From positions 124,001 to 188,000 of the forward strand of contig NZ_JQLH01000001.1 of NCBI RefSeq assembly GCF_000744105.1: DNA of 64,000 bases. Reading direction: 5' to 3'. Positions 1 through 9,476 of the stretch are shown in pieces. Origin of the DNA: Maribacter forsetii DSM 18668 (GTDB taxonomy: Bacteria; Bacteroidota; Bacteroidia; Flavobacteriales; Flavobacteriaceae). The position numbers and the translations under genes were made by a program. The number at the start of each line of letters is the position of its first letter. Position 1 is the first letter of the stretch. The notes under the pieces were generated by a model. That model was not told where the DNA came from. It did no database searches and saw only the letters and a program-made list of their open reading frames with translations.

Positions 1-572
1 GCTGAACTGCCGCTAAGTAAATTAATAATATCACTTTCTGGTAAGTTCACTAGCTTACCATTGATCATCACATTAACATTAGGGCTGCCATTAATGTACA
101 GTCGATTATTCATTACCATTACACCAGGAGTACGTTTTAGAACACTCCAGATATCTCCATCAGAAATTGCAGTGTTTTCCACAGTAAAAATATGCCGATC
201 CGCCAGTTGTTCTAATTTCGGTTTGTTTTGAGTTACAACCACTTCGTCTAACTCTTGGGCGCTTTGAAGAATTAGAGGTTTCAGTTCTATATTTTCTGTA
301 ACTGAAATATTAGCGCTCTCAACAGTATTTGCTATATAACTGGCAACAATATTATACGTACCTGAAGAAACTGCTTTAAATTCATAAAAACCTTGATCAT
401 TTGTTACTGTGCCTTTAATGAATTCACCTTCGCCGGTCAACAAAATTACATTTGCTAAAACGACAGGGTTATGATTTTCATCTACTACTACACCTTTAAT
501 AATAAAATCTTGGGCAAACGCTAGGGTAAACGTAAGACAGAGTAGTAGTGTTAAGTAAAAATTCCTAGTCAT
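1..572 (-). CDS. Outer-membrane beta-barrel receptor, N-terminal part (cut by window edge)
   Basis: This is an open reading frame that starts at the ATG at 572 and runs off the left edge, so only about 190 residues are seen. It has a signal peptide (MTRNFYLTLLLCLTF..., ending LAFAQ), then a carboxypeptidase-regulatory-like domain (KGVVVDENHNPVVLANV), an LDEVVVT segment, and the start of a TonB plug-like domain (WSVLKRTPGVMV, INGSPNVNVMINGK). The order is the same as in the two complete barrels at 683-3085 and 6891-9257, so it is a paralogue of the OMP_b-brl_3/TonB-dependent receptor class. The substrate is unknown. It is separated by 110 bp from the next barrel gene upstream on the same strand and may be cotranscribed with it. 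Confidence 0.85.
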   Translation of the reverse strand, partial: MTRNFYLTLLLCLTFTLAFAQDFIIKGVVVDENHNPVVLANVILLTGEGEFIKGTVTNDQGFYEFKAVSSGTYNIVASYIANTVESANISVTENIELKPLILQSAQELDEVVVTQNKPKLEQLADRHIFTVENTAISDGDIWSVLKRTPGVMVMNNRLYINGSPNVNVMINGKLVNLPESDIINLLSGSS

Positions 573-682
573 TTAGTGTGCGTAAAACACCTAAATGTAG
601 GAAAGTAATATTGAATTATCTTACAGTATTCTTAAATTTTTCTTAATAAAAAACAAAGGTTCTGATAGTTAAACAGTTAGCC

Positions 683-3085
683 TTAATCAAGGCGTTCTCT
701 CTCTATTTTATCTATATCACGCTGATTGTCTTCTAAGCGGAAATTACCAAAGTTATACGTGAAGCCAAACTTTACATATTGAGTTTCGGGTTTAATAAAA
801 AAACTGTTATCCTGATTTAAATATTTAGAAGATAAATAAGAATTGTAGTTTCCTAATAAATCATTGGCACTTACACTCAAAACCGCTCTGTTATCTAAAA
901 AAGATTTTCTTAGGCCCACTGATAGATTGGTAGATTCCTCTTGAATGAAAGAACCTTGTAGCCAACCTGATAAATATACAAATCCTAATTCTCCCTTAAA
1001 ACTACCATCGTTGGAAAGCGTCACGTAATTGGTAAGGTCAACATATGCCCCGTTGTAATCATTCTTAAATGTATAATCATCGCTCTGTAGGGCTATAAAT
1101 GTTTCATCTTCATGAAATAACGAAATATAGCTATACAAATACCACCTGTTGGTAATAGATTTTCCATAGGTAAAATCGAACCCATAGGAAGTACTTTCCA
1201 GTACATTTTGCGTAATATCCCTCAAAACAAAATCATTATTGTCTTGAAAAGTAAGAGTTGAAATATACTTGCCATTATCTCTATAATAGAAATCAAAATA
1301 GTATTCTTGATTCAGCGTATAATTCAAATTAAAATTATGACTAAAGCTTGGTGTTAAATTAGGGTTCCCTTCCTCAAAGGTGCGCTCATTAATATATGTT
1401 CTAAACGGATTTAAATCTTCATACCTAGGGCGCTGTACCTTTCTTGCATAATCAAACGATAAACTGTGATTTTCATTAATACTATGTAGTATGTACAAGG
1501 ACGGAAAAAGTTCAAAATAGTTAAGATCATTTATACTAGATACATTGACCGACACCCCAGAACTTTCTGTTTGTTCTGCACGTAATCCTGTTTTTACGCT
1601 CCATTTTTCCCAGTCTTTGGATAAACTAAAGTATCCCGCATATACGCTTTCATCATAGGTGTAGTCATCAGACAAATTGGATATAAACTCCGTTCCGTTA
1701 TTCTCTAAAAAATAATCTAATTTACTTTCAGAGTCTATAAAAGAACCTTTTGCCCCTGTTTCAAAAAATACACTACCTAAATAATCAGTGTAATCTATTT
1801 GAGCAGTCTTTATTTCTATATGTTGATTGGCAATAGTAGAGAAATTAAAATCGCGAAGAAATGAGCCGCTAGGTTGAAAATAATCTGAGTTTACTTCTTG
1901 ATTTCGATCTAAATCAAAATTTGTATAATGTGCATTTACTGTTAAGTTCCCTTGGTCCTTAAATTGATGTTTGAATGTAAGATCACCGGAAATATTATTC
2001 TTTCTTTCATTCAGCAAACTCTGTGTTGTAAATAAAGAATCTAAAACACCCGATGCATTTTTAATTGTAGTTTCCTGGAAAAAATCGGCATCCCTTTTTG
2101 GTTGAAATAGGGCATTACTTGTAAAACTTAGGGTATTGTTATCATTAAAATCATAATCTATAGCCAAACCCGCACTATGTGTATTGCTTCGGATTACTTG
2201 ATCAAAATCAGTATCCCAAACAGAAACAATACCGGTATCATCCATAAAATTAGTATTGTTCAGTGTATTTTTAAATTCCTTCTTAGGTGTAAAATTATAA
2301 CTGGCATGAACGTTTAACTTTTTGGTTTTATAAAAATGCGATGTTCCAAAATTGTACTTTGGAAAGACCCCTTGTGTATACCCCGCATTTACATTGCCTT
2401 TATAACCAACGGATACATTTTTACTGGTAACGATATTCAAAATTGATCCGCCCTCAGCATCATAACTTGCTGGCGGATTATGTATTACCTCAACTGACTT
2501 TATATTCTCTCCTTGGTAGTTTTCTAACAGGCTTCTAACCTCTTCTGAAGACAATTGCACTTTACGATTGTTGATATAAACTGTAGTGGCTTGATTTCTG
2601 ACTTTCAGTTCATCATTCATCATAATCACTCCTGGTGTTTGACGAAGAATGTCCCAAGAATTGTTCTGAGAAATAACCGTGTTTTCTACATTGAAAACAA
2701 TACGATCCACTTCTCTTTTAACTACAGGTTTGTTACTGGTTACAGTTACCTCGTTTAATTGTTCTGCTTCCTGTTCTATAATCAAGGCTCCAATTTTAGT
2801 GTCCATTAAAATTTCAAGAGGCAAATTATTAGAGACTTGACCAACATATGATGCCTTTAAGAAATAAAGCCCTTCATCAACCTCAGAAAAGAAAAAAGCC
2901 CCATTTTCATCTGCAGAAGTACCTTTTACCAAAGTTGAATCTGTAACGGTCAGCAAAAACACGGAAGCAAATGCGATAGGTTCTTGGTATTGATCTTTAA
3001 CCTCTCCTTTTAATTCAAAGGATTGACTATATCCAAAATGGGACATACCTATGCAGAAGAATAAAATAGCTGTTAGTAGTTTCAA
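683..3085 (-). CDS. Outer-membrane beta-barrel protein, TonB-dependent receptor-like (CarboxypepD_reg + plug + OMP_b-brl_3)
   Basis: This is a predicted outer-membrane barrel of about 800 residues. After the signal peptide (LLTAILFFCIGMSHFGYSQS) come a carboxypeptidase-regulatory-like fold (residues about 25-110), an LNEVTVTSNKPVVKREVDRI linker, a plug-like part (WDILRQTPGVIMMND, VYINNRKVQL) and a long barrel with many alternating aromatic strands ending in a C-terminal barrel strand. No ATG lies between the upstream in-frame stop and the signal peptide. The two possible starts are TTG at 3109 and TTG at 3085; I prefer 3085 because it gives a standard MKLLTAILFF signal sequence. The class is common in Flavobacteriaceae, often with unknown cargo. 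The gene is divergent from lepA. Confidence 0.85.
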   Translation of the reverse strand: MKLLTAILFFCIGMSHFGYSQSFELKGEVKDQYQEPIAFASVFLLTVTDSTLVKGTSADENGAFFFSEVDEGLYFLKASYVGQVSNNLPLEILMDTKIGALIIEQEAEQLNEVTVTSNKPVVKREVDRIVFNVENTVISQNNSWDILRQTPGVIMMNDELKVRNQATTVYINNRKVQLSSEEVRSLLENYQGENIKSVEVIHNPPASYDAEGGSILNIVTSKNVSVGYKGNVNAGYTQGVFPKYNFGTSHFYKTKKLNVHASYNFTPKKEFKNTLNNTNFMDDTGIVSVWDTDFDQVIRSNTHSAGLAIDYDFNDNNTLSFTSNALFQPKRDADFFQETTIKNASGVLDSLFTTQSLLNERKNNISGDLTFKHQFKDQGNLTVNAHYTNFDLDRNQEVNSDYFQPSGSFLRDFNFSTIANQHIEIKTAQIDYTDYLGSVFFETGAKGSFIDSESKLDYFLENNGTEFISNLSDDYTYDESVYAGYFSLSKDWEKWSVKTGLRAEQTESSGVSVNVSSINDLNYFELFPSLYILHSINENHSLSFDYARKVQRPRYEDLNPFRTYINERTFEEGNPNLTPSFSHNFNLNYTLNQEYYFDFYYRDNGKYISTLTFQDNNDFVLRDITQNVLESTSYGFDFTYGKSITNRWYLYSYISLFHEDETFIALQSDDYTFKNDYNGAYVDLTNYVTLSNDGSFKGELGFVYLSGWLQGSFIQEESTNLSVGLRKSFLDNRAVLSVSANDLLGNYNSYLSSKYLNQDNSFFIKPETQYVKFGFTYNFGNFRLEDNQRDIDKIERERLD

Positions 3086-3215
3086 TGGCGACTCGGGGTT
3101 GGTAATCAAATCTAGTAAAAAAAACGTTGTAATCCTTTACAATATATGTAATCCAAACCAATCTTTACAACAATAAATAGGTAACTACACTCAAGCTTAG
3201 CGCTATAAATTAGAT

Positions 3216-3223
3216 TATATTTG
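3216..3223 (+). promoter_or_regulatory. Bacteroidota -7 box (TATATTTG) upstream of lepA
   Basis: TATATTTG fits the Bacteroidota -7 consensus TAnnTTTG and lies 66 bp before the lepA ATG in the gap to the divergent barrel gene. No convincing TTG -33 element was found at the usual distance, so the assignment rests on the -7 box alone. Confidence 0.45.
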
Positions 3224-3289
3224 CAATTGCTCTTTAATGCCTTGGCAAGAATCAGGGTACAAAACAGCTTTATTATTACTGTTACCGCT

Positions 3290-5086
3290 ATGAAAAACAT
3301 TAGAAATTTCTGCATTATTGCACATATTGACCATGGTAAAAGCACCTTGGCAGACAGACTGTTAGAGTTTACCGGATCTGTTACGGATCGAGAGAAAAAA
3401 GAACAGCTACTGGACAGTATGGATCTTGAAAGGGAGCGTGGTATCACTATAAAAAGTCATGCCATACAAATGGACTACACCTATAAAGGTGAGCAATATA
3501 TTTTAAACTTAATTGACACCCCTGGCCACGTAGATTTCTCTTACGAGGTTTCTAGATCCATTGCAGCCTGTGAGGGTGCCCTGCTAGTTGTAGATGCGGC
3601 TCAGAGCATACAAGCGCAGACCATCTCTAACCTATATTTAGCATTAGAAAACGATTTAGAAATTATACCTGTTTTAAATAAGGTAGATTTACCTAGTGCC
3701 AACCCAGAAGAGGTTACTGACGATATCGTTGACCTTTTAGGGTGCGATGCAGATGAAGTTATACCTGCATCTGCAAAGACAGGTATTGGTATTGAAGAAA
3801 TATTAGCAGCTATTATTGAGCGTATTCCTGCTCCTACCGGTAATCCAGATGAAGCGCTGCAAGCTTTGGTGTTTGATTCTGTCTACAACCCTTTTAGAGG
3901 TGTTGAAACTTACTTTAGAGTTATAAACGGTGAAATAAAAAAAGGACAAAAGATAAAATTCGTAGCTACTGACAAAGATTACTTTGCGGATGAGGTAGGA
4001 ACTTTAAAGTTGAACCAAGAAGTTAAAAAGAGCGTAAAAGCTGGTGATGTTGGTTATTTAATAACGGGTATTAAAGATGCTCGTGAAGTAAAAGTGGGTG
4101 ACACCATTACTGATGCCGCTAACCCAACCAAAAATGCGATTGCAGGATTTGAAGATGTAAAACCAATGGTATTTGCAGGGATTTATCCCGTTGATACAGA
4201 TGAGTTTGAAGAATTACGTGCTTCAATGGAAAAATTACAATTGAACGATGCCTCTCTTGTATTTGCACCAGAAAGTAGTGCTGCCCTAGGTTTTGGGTTT
4301 AGATGTGGTTTCTTAGGTATGCTTCACATGGAAATCATTCAGGAGCGTTTAGAGCGAGAGTTCAATATGACGGTAATAACCACGGTACCCAACGTTAGTT
4401 ATCATGCATATACTCGTAAAGATCCTGAAACACCTATTATTGTAAACAACCCTACAGATTTACCAGACCCTTCTGGTATAGACCGTGTAGAAGAACCTTA
4501 TATTAAAGCCACTATCATTACAAAATCTGACTTTGTTGGTAATGTAATGTCTTTGTGTATTGAGAAAAGAGGTCAAATTACGAACCAAACGTATTTGACT
4601 ACCGAACGTGTTGAACTTAATTTTGACATGCCATTGGCAGAAATCGTTTTTGATTTCTATGACCGACTTAAAACTGTTTCAAAAGGCTATGCTTCTTTTG
4701 ATTATGCACCAATAGGTATGCGTACCTCTAAATTAGTACGTGTAGATATTCTTTTAAACGCACAACCGGTAGATGCCCTTTCTGCTCTTATTCATGCAGA
4801 TAATGCTGTTCATATTGGTAAAAAAATGTGTGAAAAGCTGAAGGAATTGATACCAAGACAACAGTTTGATATTCCTATTCAGGCAGCTATCGGTGCAAAA
4901 ATTATCTCTAGAGAAACTACCAAAGCACTACGTAAAGATGTAACCGCTAAATGTTATGGTGGTGATATTTCGCGTAAGCGTAAGCTTCTAGAAAAGCAGA
5001 AGAAAGGTAAAAAACGTATGCGTCAAGTAGGTAACGTAGAGGTGCCACAAGAGGCATTTATGGCGGTATTGAAGTTGAACGACTAA
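3290..5086 (+). CDS. lepA: Elongation factor 4 (LepA), ribosome-associated GTPase
   Basis: LepA is a translational GTPase that binds ribosomes and is linked to back-translocation and initiation or biogenesis of the 30S subunit. The ATG at 3290 gives 598 residues, the usual family length; longer starts add an unrelated leader. The G motifs are intact: AHIDHGKST (G1), RGITIKSH (G2 region), DTPGHVDF (G3), NKVDLP (G4) and SAKTG (G5). The LepA-specific C-terminal domain is present with the basic stretch GGDISRKRKLLEKQKKGKKR. The gene is monocistronic, with minus-strand genes on both sides. Confidence 0.98.
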   Translation: MKNIRNFCIIAHIDHGKSTLADRLLEFTGSVTDREKKEQLLDSMDLERERGITIKSHAIQMDYTYKGEQYILNLIDTPGHVDFSYEVSRSIAACEGALLVVDAAQSIQAQTISNLYLALENDLEIIPVLNKVDLPSANPEEVTDDIVDLLGCDADEVIPASAKTGIGIEEILAAIIERIPAPTGNPDEALQALVFDSVYNPFRGVETYFRVINGEIKKGQKIKFVATDKDYFADEVGTLKLNQEVKKSVKAGDVGYLITGIKDAREVKVGDTITDAANPTKNAIAGFEDVKPMVFAGIYPVDTDEFEELRASMEKLQLNDASLVFAPESSAALGFGFRCGFLGMLHMEIIQERLEREFNMTVITTVPNVSYHAYTRKDPETPIIVNNPTDLPDPSGIDRVEEPYIKATIITKSDFVGNVMSLCIEKRGQITNQTYLTTERVELNFDMPLAEIVFDFYDRLKTVSKGYASFDYAPIGMRTSKLVRVDILLNAQPVDALSALIHADNAVHIGKKMCEKLKELIPRQQFDIPIQAAIGAKIISRETTKALRKDVTAKCYGGDISRKRKLLEKQKKGKKRMRQVGNVEVPQEAFMAVLKLND

Positions 5087-5094
5087 ACATCAGA

Positions 5095-5859
5095 TTACTC
5101 TAACCACTTTCTAAAGTCGGAAGTGGTAGAGGTACTGGTCATTGCTTTTTCTTTACACCCTTTCACCGTAATAAGCAATCGGTTTTTAAAGTGACTCTCT
5201 ATCTGTTCTATAAAATCTATATGCACAATTTCGCTACGGTTTATTCTAAAGAACTTTTTAGGTGGCAGTTGTTGTATTATGCCCCCAATAGTTTGTGATA
5301 TGGGGTGTCGTTTGCCTTCTTGGTCAACGGCAATACAGAAATCTCCAGAGGCTTCTATCATAGCAATTTCAGATGTATTCAATAGTTGTATGCCATTAAG
5401 TCTCTTGATAACAAAACGCTTCTTATAATTGCTCTGCTCTTCTTGCAATGCTGATTTTAATGCACTTAATGTTTCATTGCTTAGTTTGCTATCATAGTCG
5501 CCCTGTTTAAAAAGAGATTGATACTTTTCCAATGCTTTTATGAAATCAGCATTCGTGTATGGTTTTAAGATATATGCAATGCCGTTGGTATTAAATGCCT
5601 GAAATAAATAATCGTCATAAGCCGAACAAAATATGATTGGGCAACTTACCTCTACGGCATTAAATAAATCAAAAGAAATACCGTCTAACAATTTAATATC
5701 TGACAAGATAAGGTCGTACGAATTAGCTTCTAAAAGCGTTTTACCTTCAGTAATAGATCTTGCCCAATGATTTGTTATATCATTATCAAAAAACGTTTTA
5801 AGGTGGCTCAATAATTTCTGATAAGCGGGAATTTCATCTTCTAAAATTAAAAGTGTCAT
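5095..5859 (-). CDS. LytTR-family response regulator
   Basis: This is a 254-residue two-component response regulator. The N-terminal receiver domain has the acidic pair LEDE, a phosphoacceptor Asp in LILSDIKLLDG (about residue 54), and KPY with the conserved Lys (about residue 98). The C-terminal LytTR DNA-binding domain (about residues 145-254) contains EASGDFCIAV and KKFFRINRSEIVHIDFI. It lies 10 bp downstream of the histidine kinase gene and is the last gene of an operon with the kinase and an outer-membrane barrel. Its likely targets are nearby genes, possibly the operon itself, but no repeated operator was identified. Confidence 0.93.
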   Translation of the reverse strand: MTLLILEDEIPAYQKLLSHLKTFFDNDITNHWARSITEGKTLLEANSYDLILSDIKLLDGISFDLFNAVEVSCPIIFCSAYDDYLFQAFNTNGIAYILKPYTNADFIKALEKYQSLFKQGDYDSKLSNETLSALKSALQEEQSNYKKRFVIKRLNGIQLLNTSEIAMIEASGDFCIAVDQEGKRHPISQTIGGIIQQLPPKKFFRINRSEIVHIDFIEQIESHFKNRLLITVKGCKEKAMTSTSTTSDFRKWLE

Positions 5860-5869
5860 AGGCTTCTCA

Positions 5870-6877
5870 TTAGTTACTTAGTTTAATTATAGGAATTGAA
5901 ATTTTAAACTCGGTTTCACTATCCTCTATTTTAGGAATCTCTTCTGAGAGTAATTTATATCTTGCTTTTAGGTTGTTAAGACCTGTACCTAAACTATCGT
6001 TTAAGACTGTAAATTTTGATTTGTTGTTTGTCACTGTCAACCAATTCTCATCAATATCAATACTGGTATGTACTTTATTTTCTCCACTTGCCTTGTTGTG
6101 TTTTATTACATTTTCCAATAACGCTTGTATAGCACCGGTGGGTAAAAATTTATTGGAAAAGTCGCTGTTCTTATTGATGTGAAAACTATAATCATCCCCA
6201 AATCGTGTTTGAATAAGAAACATATAATTATCCGCTAAATTCATTTCTTCTGAAAACTCCATGACCTCAGCATCTTTTGTTTGAATCAAGTATCTATAGA
6301 TTAATGAAAGACGATTTATATATTCCTTTGCCTTATCAGCATTACTATCTATTAAAGCATCTAAAGTGTTTAGATTGTTAAAAAGAAAATGAGGATCTAA
6401 TTGCGAACGTAAAAGCTTAAGCTCATTCTCTTTCTGCTGTTTTTGAATTTTTACAACCTGTGTTTGGCTTTCATAAAACTTCTTGGTCAACAAAATACCC
6501 AAGGGAATACCAACATTATCAGCACCAGCAAAAAGACCGTCTAATAATGCTCTGTGCCAAACCGGGTATGTTCTGTAATCATTTTCACATGACCAATACC
6601 CGGCAAGGTTTTCTATAAAACCCGTTACGGTCAATATTACAATAGCTAAGCTAATGAACAGGAAGTAGTTTGTATTCTTCAATAAGAAATTTGGTAACAA
6701 CCAATACATAAACAACCCAATAGCAATGCATGCCATGACTATATATGTTGGAATATCAACTATAAATTCTAACGGGTCATTGCCATAAACATAATACTGC
6801 CAAACATTAAGAAGTGATGTTACTCCTATAATAACACCCAGTAATATGAAGTCTGACTTATTTAGTTTCGTATTCAT
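5870..6877 (-). CDS. LytS/YehU-type sensor histidine kinase
   Basis: This is a 335-residue membrane histidine kinase. The N-terminal half has about four hydrophobic segments (residues about 12-150) with little extracytoplasmic sequence. A short coiled coil follows, then the His_kinase box LRSQLDPHFLFNNLNTLDAL with the phosphoacceptor His, and a shortened ATPase domain with an N-box-like LLENVIKHNKAS and the GTGLNNLKARYKLL segment. This is the usual architecture of kinases paired with LytTR regulators. It is 13 bp downstream of the barrel gene and 10 bp upstream of the regulator, so the three are probably one transcript. The signal is unknown. Confidence 0.92.
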   Translation of the reverse strand: MNTKLNKSDFILLGVIIGVTSLLNVWQYYVYGNDPLEFIVDIPTYIVMACIAIGLFMYWLLPNFLLKNTNYFLFISLAIVILTVTGFIENLAGYWSCENDYRTYPVWHRALLDGLFAGADNVGIPLGILLTKKFYESQTQVVKIQKQQKENELKLLRSQLDPHFLFNNLNTLDALIDSNADKAKEYINRLSLIYRYLIQTKDAEVMEFSEEMNLADNYMFLIQTRFGDDYSFHINKNSDFSNKFLPTGAIQALLENVIKHNKASGENKVHTSIDIDENWLTVTNNKSKFTVLNDSLGTGLNNLKARYKLLSEEIPKIEDSETEFKISIPIIKLSN

Positions 6878-6890
6878 TTACGTTGCTGTA

Positions 6891-9257
6891 TTAATTGTCT
6901 TGTTTAATACGGTTTTGTTCCTCTTTTGAAGCGTTCTCTCGCTTATTGCTTTTTCCAAATTTAGAACCAAAGCTATAGTTCAATTGTAAAAATACATTGT
7001 TTCTGGCCCAATTAGAAACGATAGTTGCATCTACATTATCATAGCTTACACTGCCGGTAAAAGGTCTTTGAATCAACTCTTCATACTCTAAACTAACCTT
7101 TAATTTATCATCAAGAAAACTTTTACTGATGGCTAAATCAATACCTGCCATCCATTCATATTCAATAATACCTTCTAATCCGCCAGATGTATAATAGCCT
7201 GATATTTCCGAATTGATTTCCCAAGGCAATTCATATTCTGCGCTCGTAAACCAAGTAATACTCCATTTAGACAAATCTAGCTCAGGATCTAGATTTTCTG
7301 ATGCGTAACGATTATGATTGGCGATTACACCGGTATACCCATCTAATCCGTTAATAAAACTTAAGGGTGCAAAGAGGCTAAAATTCCAATTTTCGTTCTT
7401 TGCCAAATTGATCATGGTTCTAGAAGTCTCGGCAGATGCATCGTTCTGGGTTATGATTTCAAATAATTGATCTGAGGTTTCTCTATAACTTATGTTGAAG
7501 AACGGTTGGTTCTCATACGTCAAATTAAACTGATAGCTGTTGGTAAAAGCAGGTTTTAGATTGGGGTTTCCTTCTTCAAAAGTAAACGGATCATAGAAAT
7601 ACACGAAAGAATTTAGCGAGCTGTAAGACGGTCTGCGAATTCTATAACTGTATGCAAGGTTAGCACTGATCTCTTCTGTAATTTCTCGGCTTAGGCTTGC
7701 ACTTGGAAATAGTTTAGATATTTTTCTTGTTCTTGTTTCTCCCGTAGTCGTTGCAGTGCCCCGGGTATCACTTTCTTCCCAACGTAATCCACCGGAAAAG
7801 CTCCATTTATCGACCTTTACGTTTAATTTAGAATACAATGCCAGTATTGTTTCATCTACCAAGAACCTGTTGCTCTCTGCCGGTTGAAACTGAAATACAC
7901 CTTCATCATCTTCTGTAAAAGACTGTAAATCGCTATCTGATTCTACATCTGAAAATTTAGCGCCTGCATTCCAGGAAAAGCTCTCATTGACCGTTCTTTT
8001 ATAGTCGGCTTTATACGTATTGATCTTGTATGCTGCATCTTGAAAGTAACGTCTATTATCATAAGGTAGTTCAGAAGTGCCTATTTGAAATAAATTGTTT
8101 TCATTGTCATAACCGTAGTCCACAAAATTATAATCCAGTACAAGTTTATTCTTATCGTCTTTAAACTCGTAATACGGGTTCAAGGATTTAATATTTCTGT
8201 TTCTATCGAAACTATTATCGGTTAATAAGATAATGTTAGATGTACCGTTTGAAATGGTCGTGTTATTATTAGAAACACGATCAGAATCACTGTTTACTAT
8301 TCTACCACTTACACCAATTGAATGTTTGTCTGTTATATAATAATCAAGACCCGCCCCAACATTAATAATAATTGGATCAAAGGCAGATTTTGAAGTCTGT
8401 TCATAAGTGTCATCCAAAACACTACGAGACAGTATTAGATCATCTCTAGAAGTTGATTTTCTATACCCTGCGCTCAATTGCCAATTAAGTTTGTTTTTAT
8501 AACTAGCAACCGATGCACTTGTAGCATACTCAAACCTATTCTCATAACCTACCATTTGCTTTACGTTACCATGAGTACCTAGTTTTACATTATTCTTTAA
8601 AATGATGTTTAATATAGGACCCGCGCCTTCAGCATCATATTCCGAGCCTGGCTGTTGTATTAATTCTACTTTAGAAATATTGTCTGCAGGCAAATCTCTG
8701 AGCAAGCTAGCCGTATCCATATAATCTGTAGTCTTGCCGTTTATAAGTATTCTAATATTACCTTGGCCCGCATAACTTACATTACCATTAGTCAATATAA
8801 TACCCGGCACTTTTTTTACAACATCCTGAAGATTGGTATTCACCATATCTGAATTTTCAAGATTTACTATAAGTTTTTCCGCGGTCTGTTTAATTTGTGG
8901 TCTCTTACTTTTTACAACAACCTCATCTAGGTTTTGAGCTTCTTCTTGTAAGGTAAAATCAAGGACTACATTGGATCCTGATAATTGTAGTTCATCAGAT
9001 TTTTTGGTTTCGAACCCTAATACCGATACTTCTATTACATAAGTGCCATTTGCAAGGTTTTCAAACACATAAGTTCCATTGTCATTGCTAATTACTCCCG
9101 TAACCGCTTCTTCTTTTCCCACTTCGTATAGAATGATGTTGGCAAAAGAAAGCGGTGTTTCTAATGTGTCTGTAATAGTACCGTTGATGGTGTTCTGTGC
9201 AATAGAAACAGCTGTGATGAATAGTGCTGCTATTAAAGTTGTTAATTTAAATTTCAT
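6891..9257 (-). CDS. Outer-membrane beta-barrel protein, TonB-dependent receptor-like
   Basis: This is a barrel of about 788 residues in the same family as the two genes at the left end. It has a signal peptide (MKFKLTTLIAALFITAVSIAQ), a carboxypeptidase-regulatory-like domain (residues about 20-110), LDEVVVKSKRPQIKQTAEKL, a plug-like segment (LQDVVKKVPGIILTNG, RILINGKTTDY) and a long OMP_b-brl_3 barrel. The C terminus, after the last barrel strand, is unusually charged (SNKRENASKEEQNRIKQDN). The ATG at 9257 is chosen because it begins the signal peptide; an earlier in-frame ATG at 9284 adds nine residues. It is the first gene of an operon with a sensor kinase and LytTR regulator. The cargo is unknown. 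Confidence 0.88.
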   Translation of the reverse strand: MKFKLTTLIAALFITAVSIAQNTINGTITDTLETPLSFANIILYEVGKEEAVTGVISNDNGTYVFENLANGTYVIEVSVLGFETKKSDELQLSGSNVVLDFTLQEEAQNLDEVVVKSKRPQIKQTAEKLIVNLENSDMVNTNLQDVVKKVPGIILTNGNVSYAGQGNIRILINGKTTDYMDTASLLRDLPADNISKVELIQQPGSEYDAEGAGPILNIILKNNVKLGTHGNVKQMVGYENRFEYATSASVASYKNKLNWQLSAGYRKSTSRDDLILSRSVLDDTYEQTSKSAFDPIIINVGAGLDYYITDKHSIGVSGRIVNSDSDRVSNNNTTISNGTSNIILLTDNSFDRNRNIKSLNPYYEFKDDKNKLVLDYNFVDYGYDNENNLFQIGTSELPYDNRRYFQDAAYKINTYKADYKRTVNESFSWNAGAKFSDVESDSDLQSFTEDDEGVFQFQPAESNRFLVDETILALYSKLNVKVDKWSFSGGLRWEESDTRGTATTTGETRTRKISKLFPSASLSREITEEISANLAYSYRIRRPSYSSLNSFVYFYDPFTFEEGNPNLKPAFTNSYQFNLTYENQPFFNISYRETSDQLFEIITQNDASAETSRTMINLAKNENWNFSLFAPLSFINGLDGYTGVIANHNRYASENLDPELDLSKWSITWFTSAEYELPWEINSEISGYYTSGGLEGIIEYEWMAGIDLAISKSFLDDKLKVSLEYEELIQRPFTGSVSYDNVDATIVSNWARNNVFLQLNYSFGSKFGKSNKRENASKEEQNRIKQDN

Positions 9258-9392
9258 GACTGATCGTTTTATTATTGATACCATAAAACTATAGTCAGCA
9301 CTCGCTTAAATAAAGTAAATTCTGCTCAATTGGGATAAAAAAGGGATGAGTTGGGTATTCTTTTGGATATAGATTTTAGAAAACAAAAACTG

Positions 9393-9464
9393 GTGTTACA
9401 GTTGGGGGCTATCGTATTAATTAAAGTCTAATATATTTAGGTCAAAAATTAACAACTGTAACAC
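9393..9464. repeat. Perfect 12-bp inverted repeat with 48-nt spacer
   Basis: GTGTTACAGTTG (9393-9404) is mirrored exactly by CAACTGTAACAC (9453-9464). On the minus strand the second arm is followed within a few bases by a T-rich run (TTTTTGTTTT), so it could be a long-loop terminator for the lipoprotein gene. It could instead be an operator ahead of the barrel/kinase/regulator operon, whose start is about 140 bp downstream. Confidence 0.6.
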
Positions 9465-9476
9465 ACGAAATAAAAT

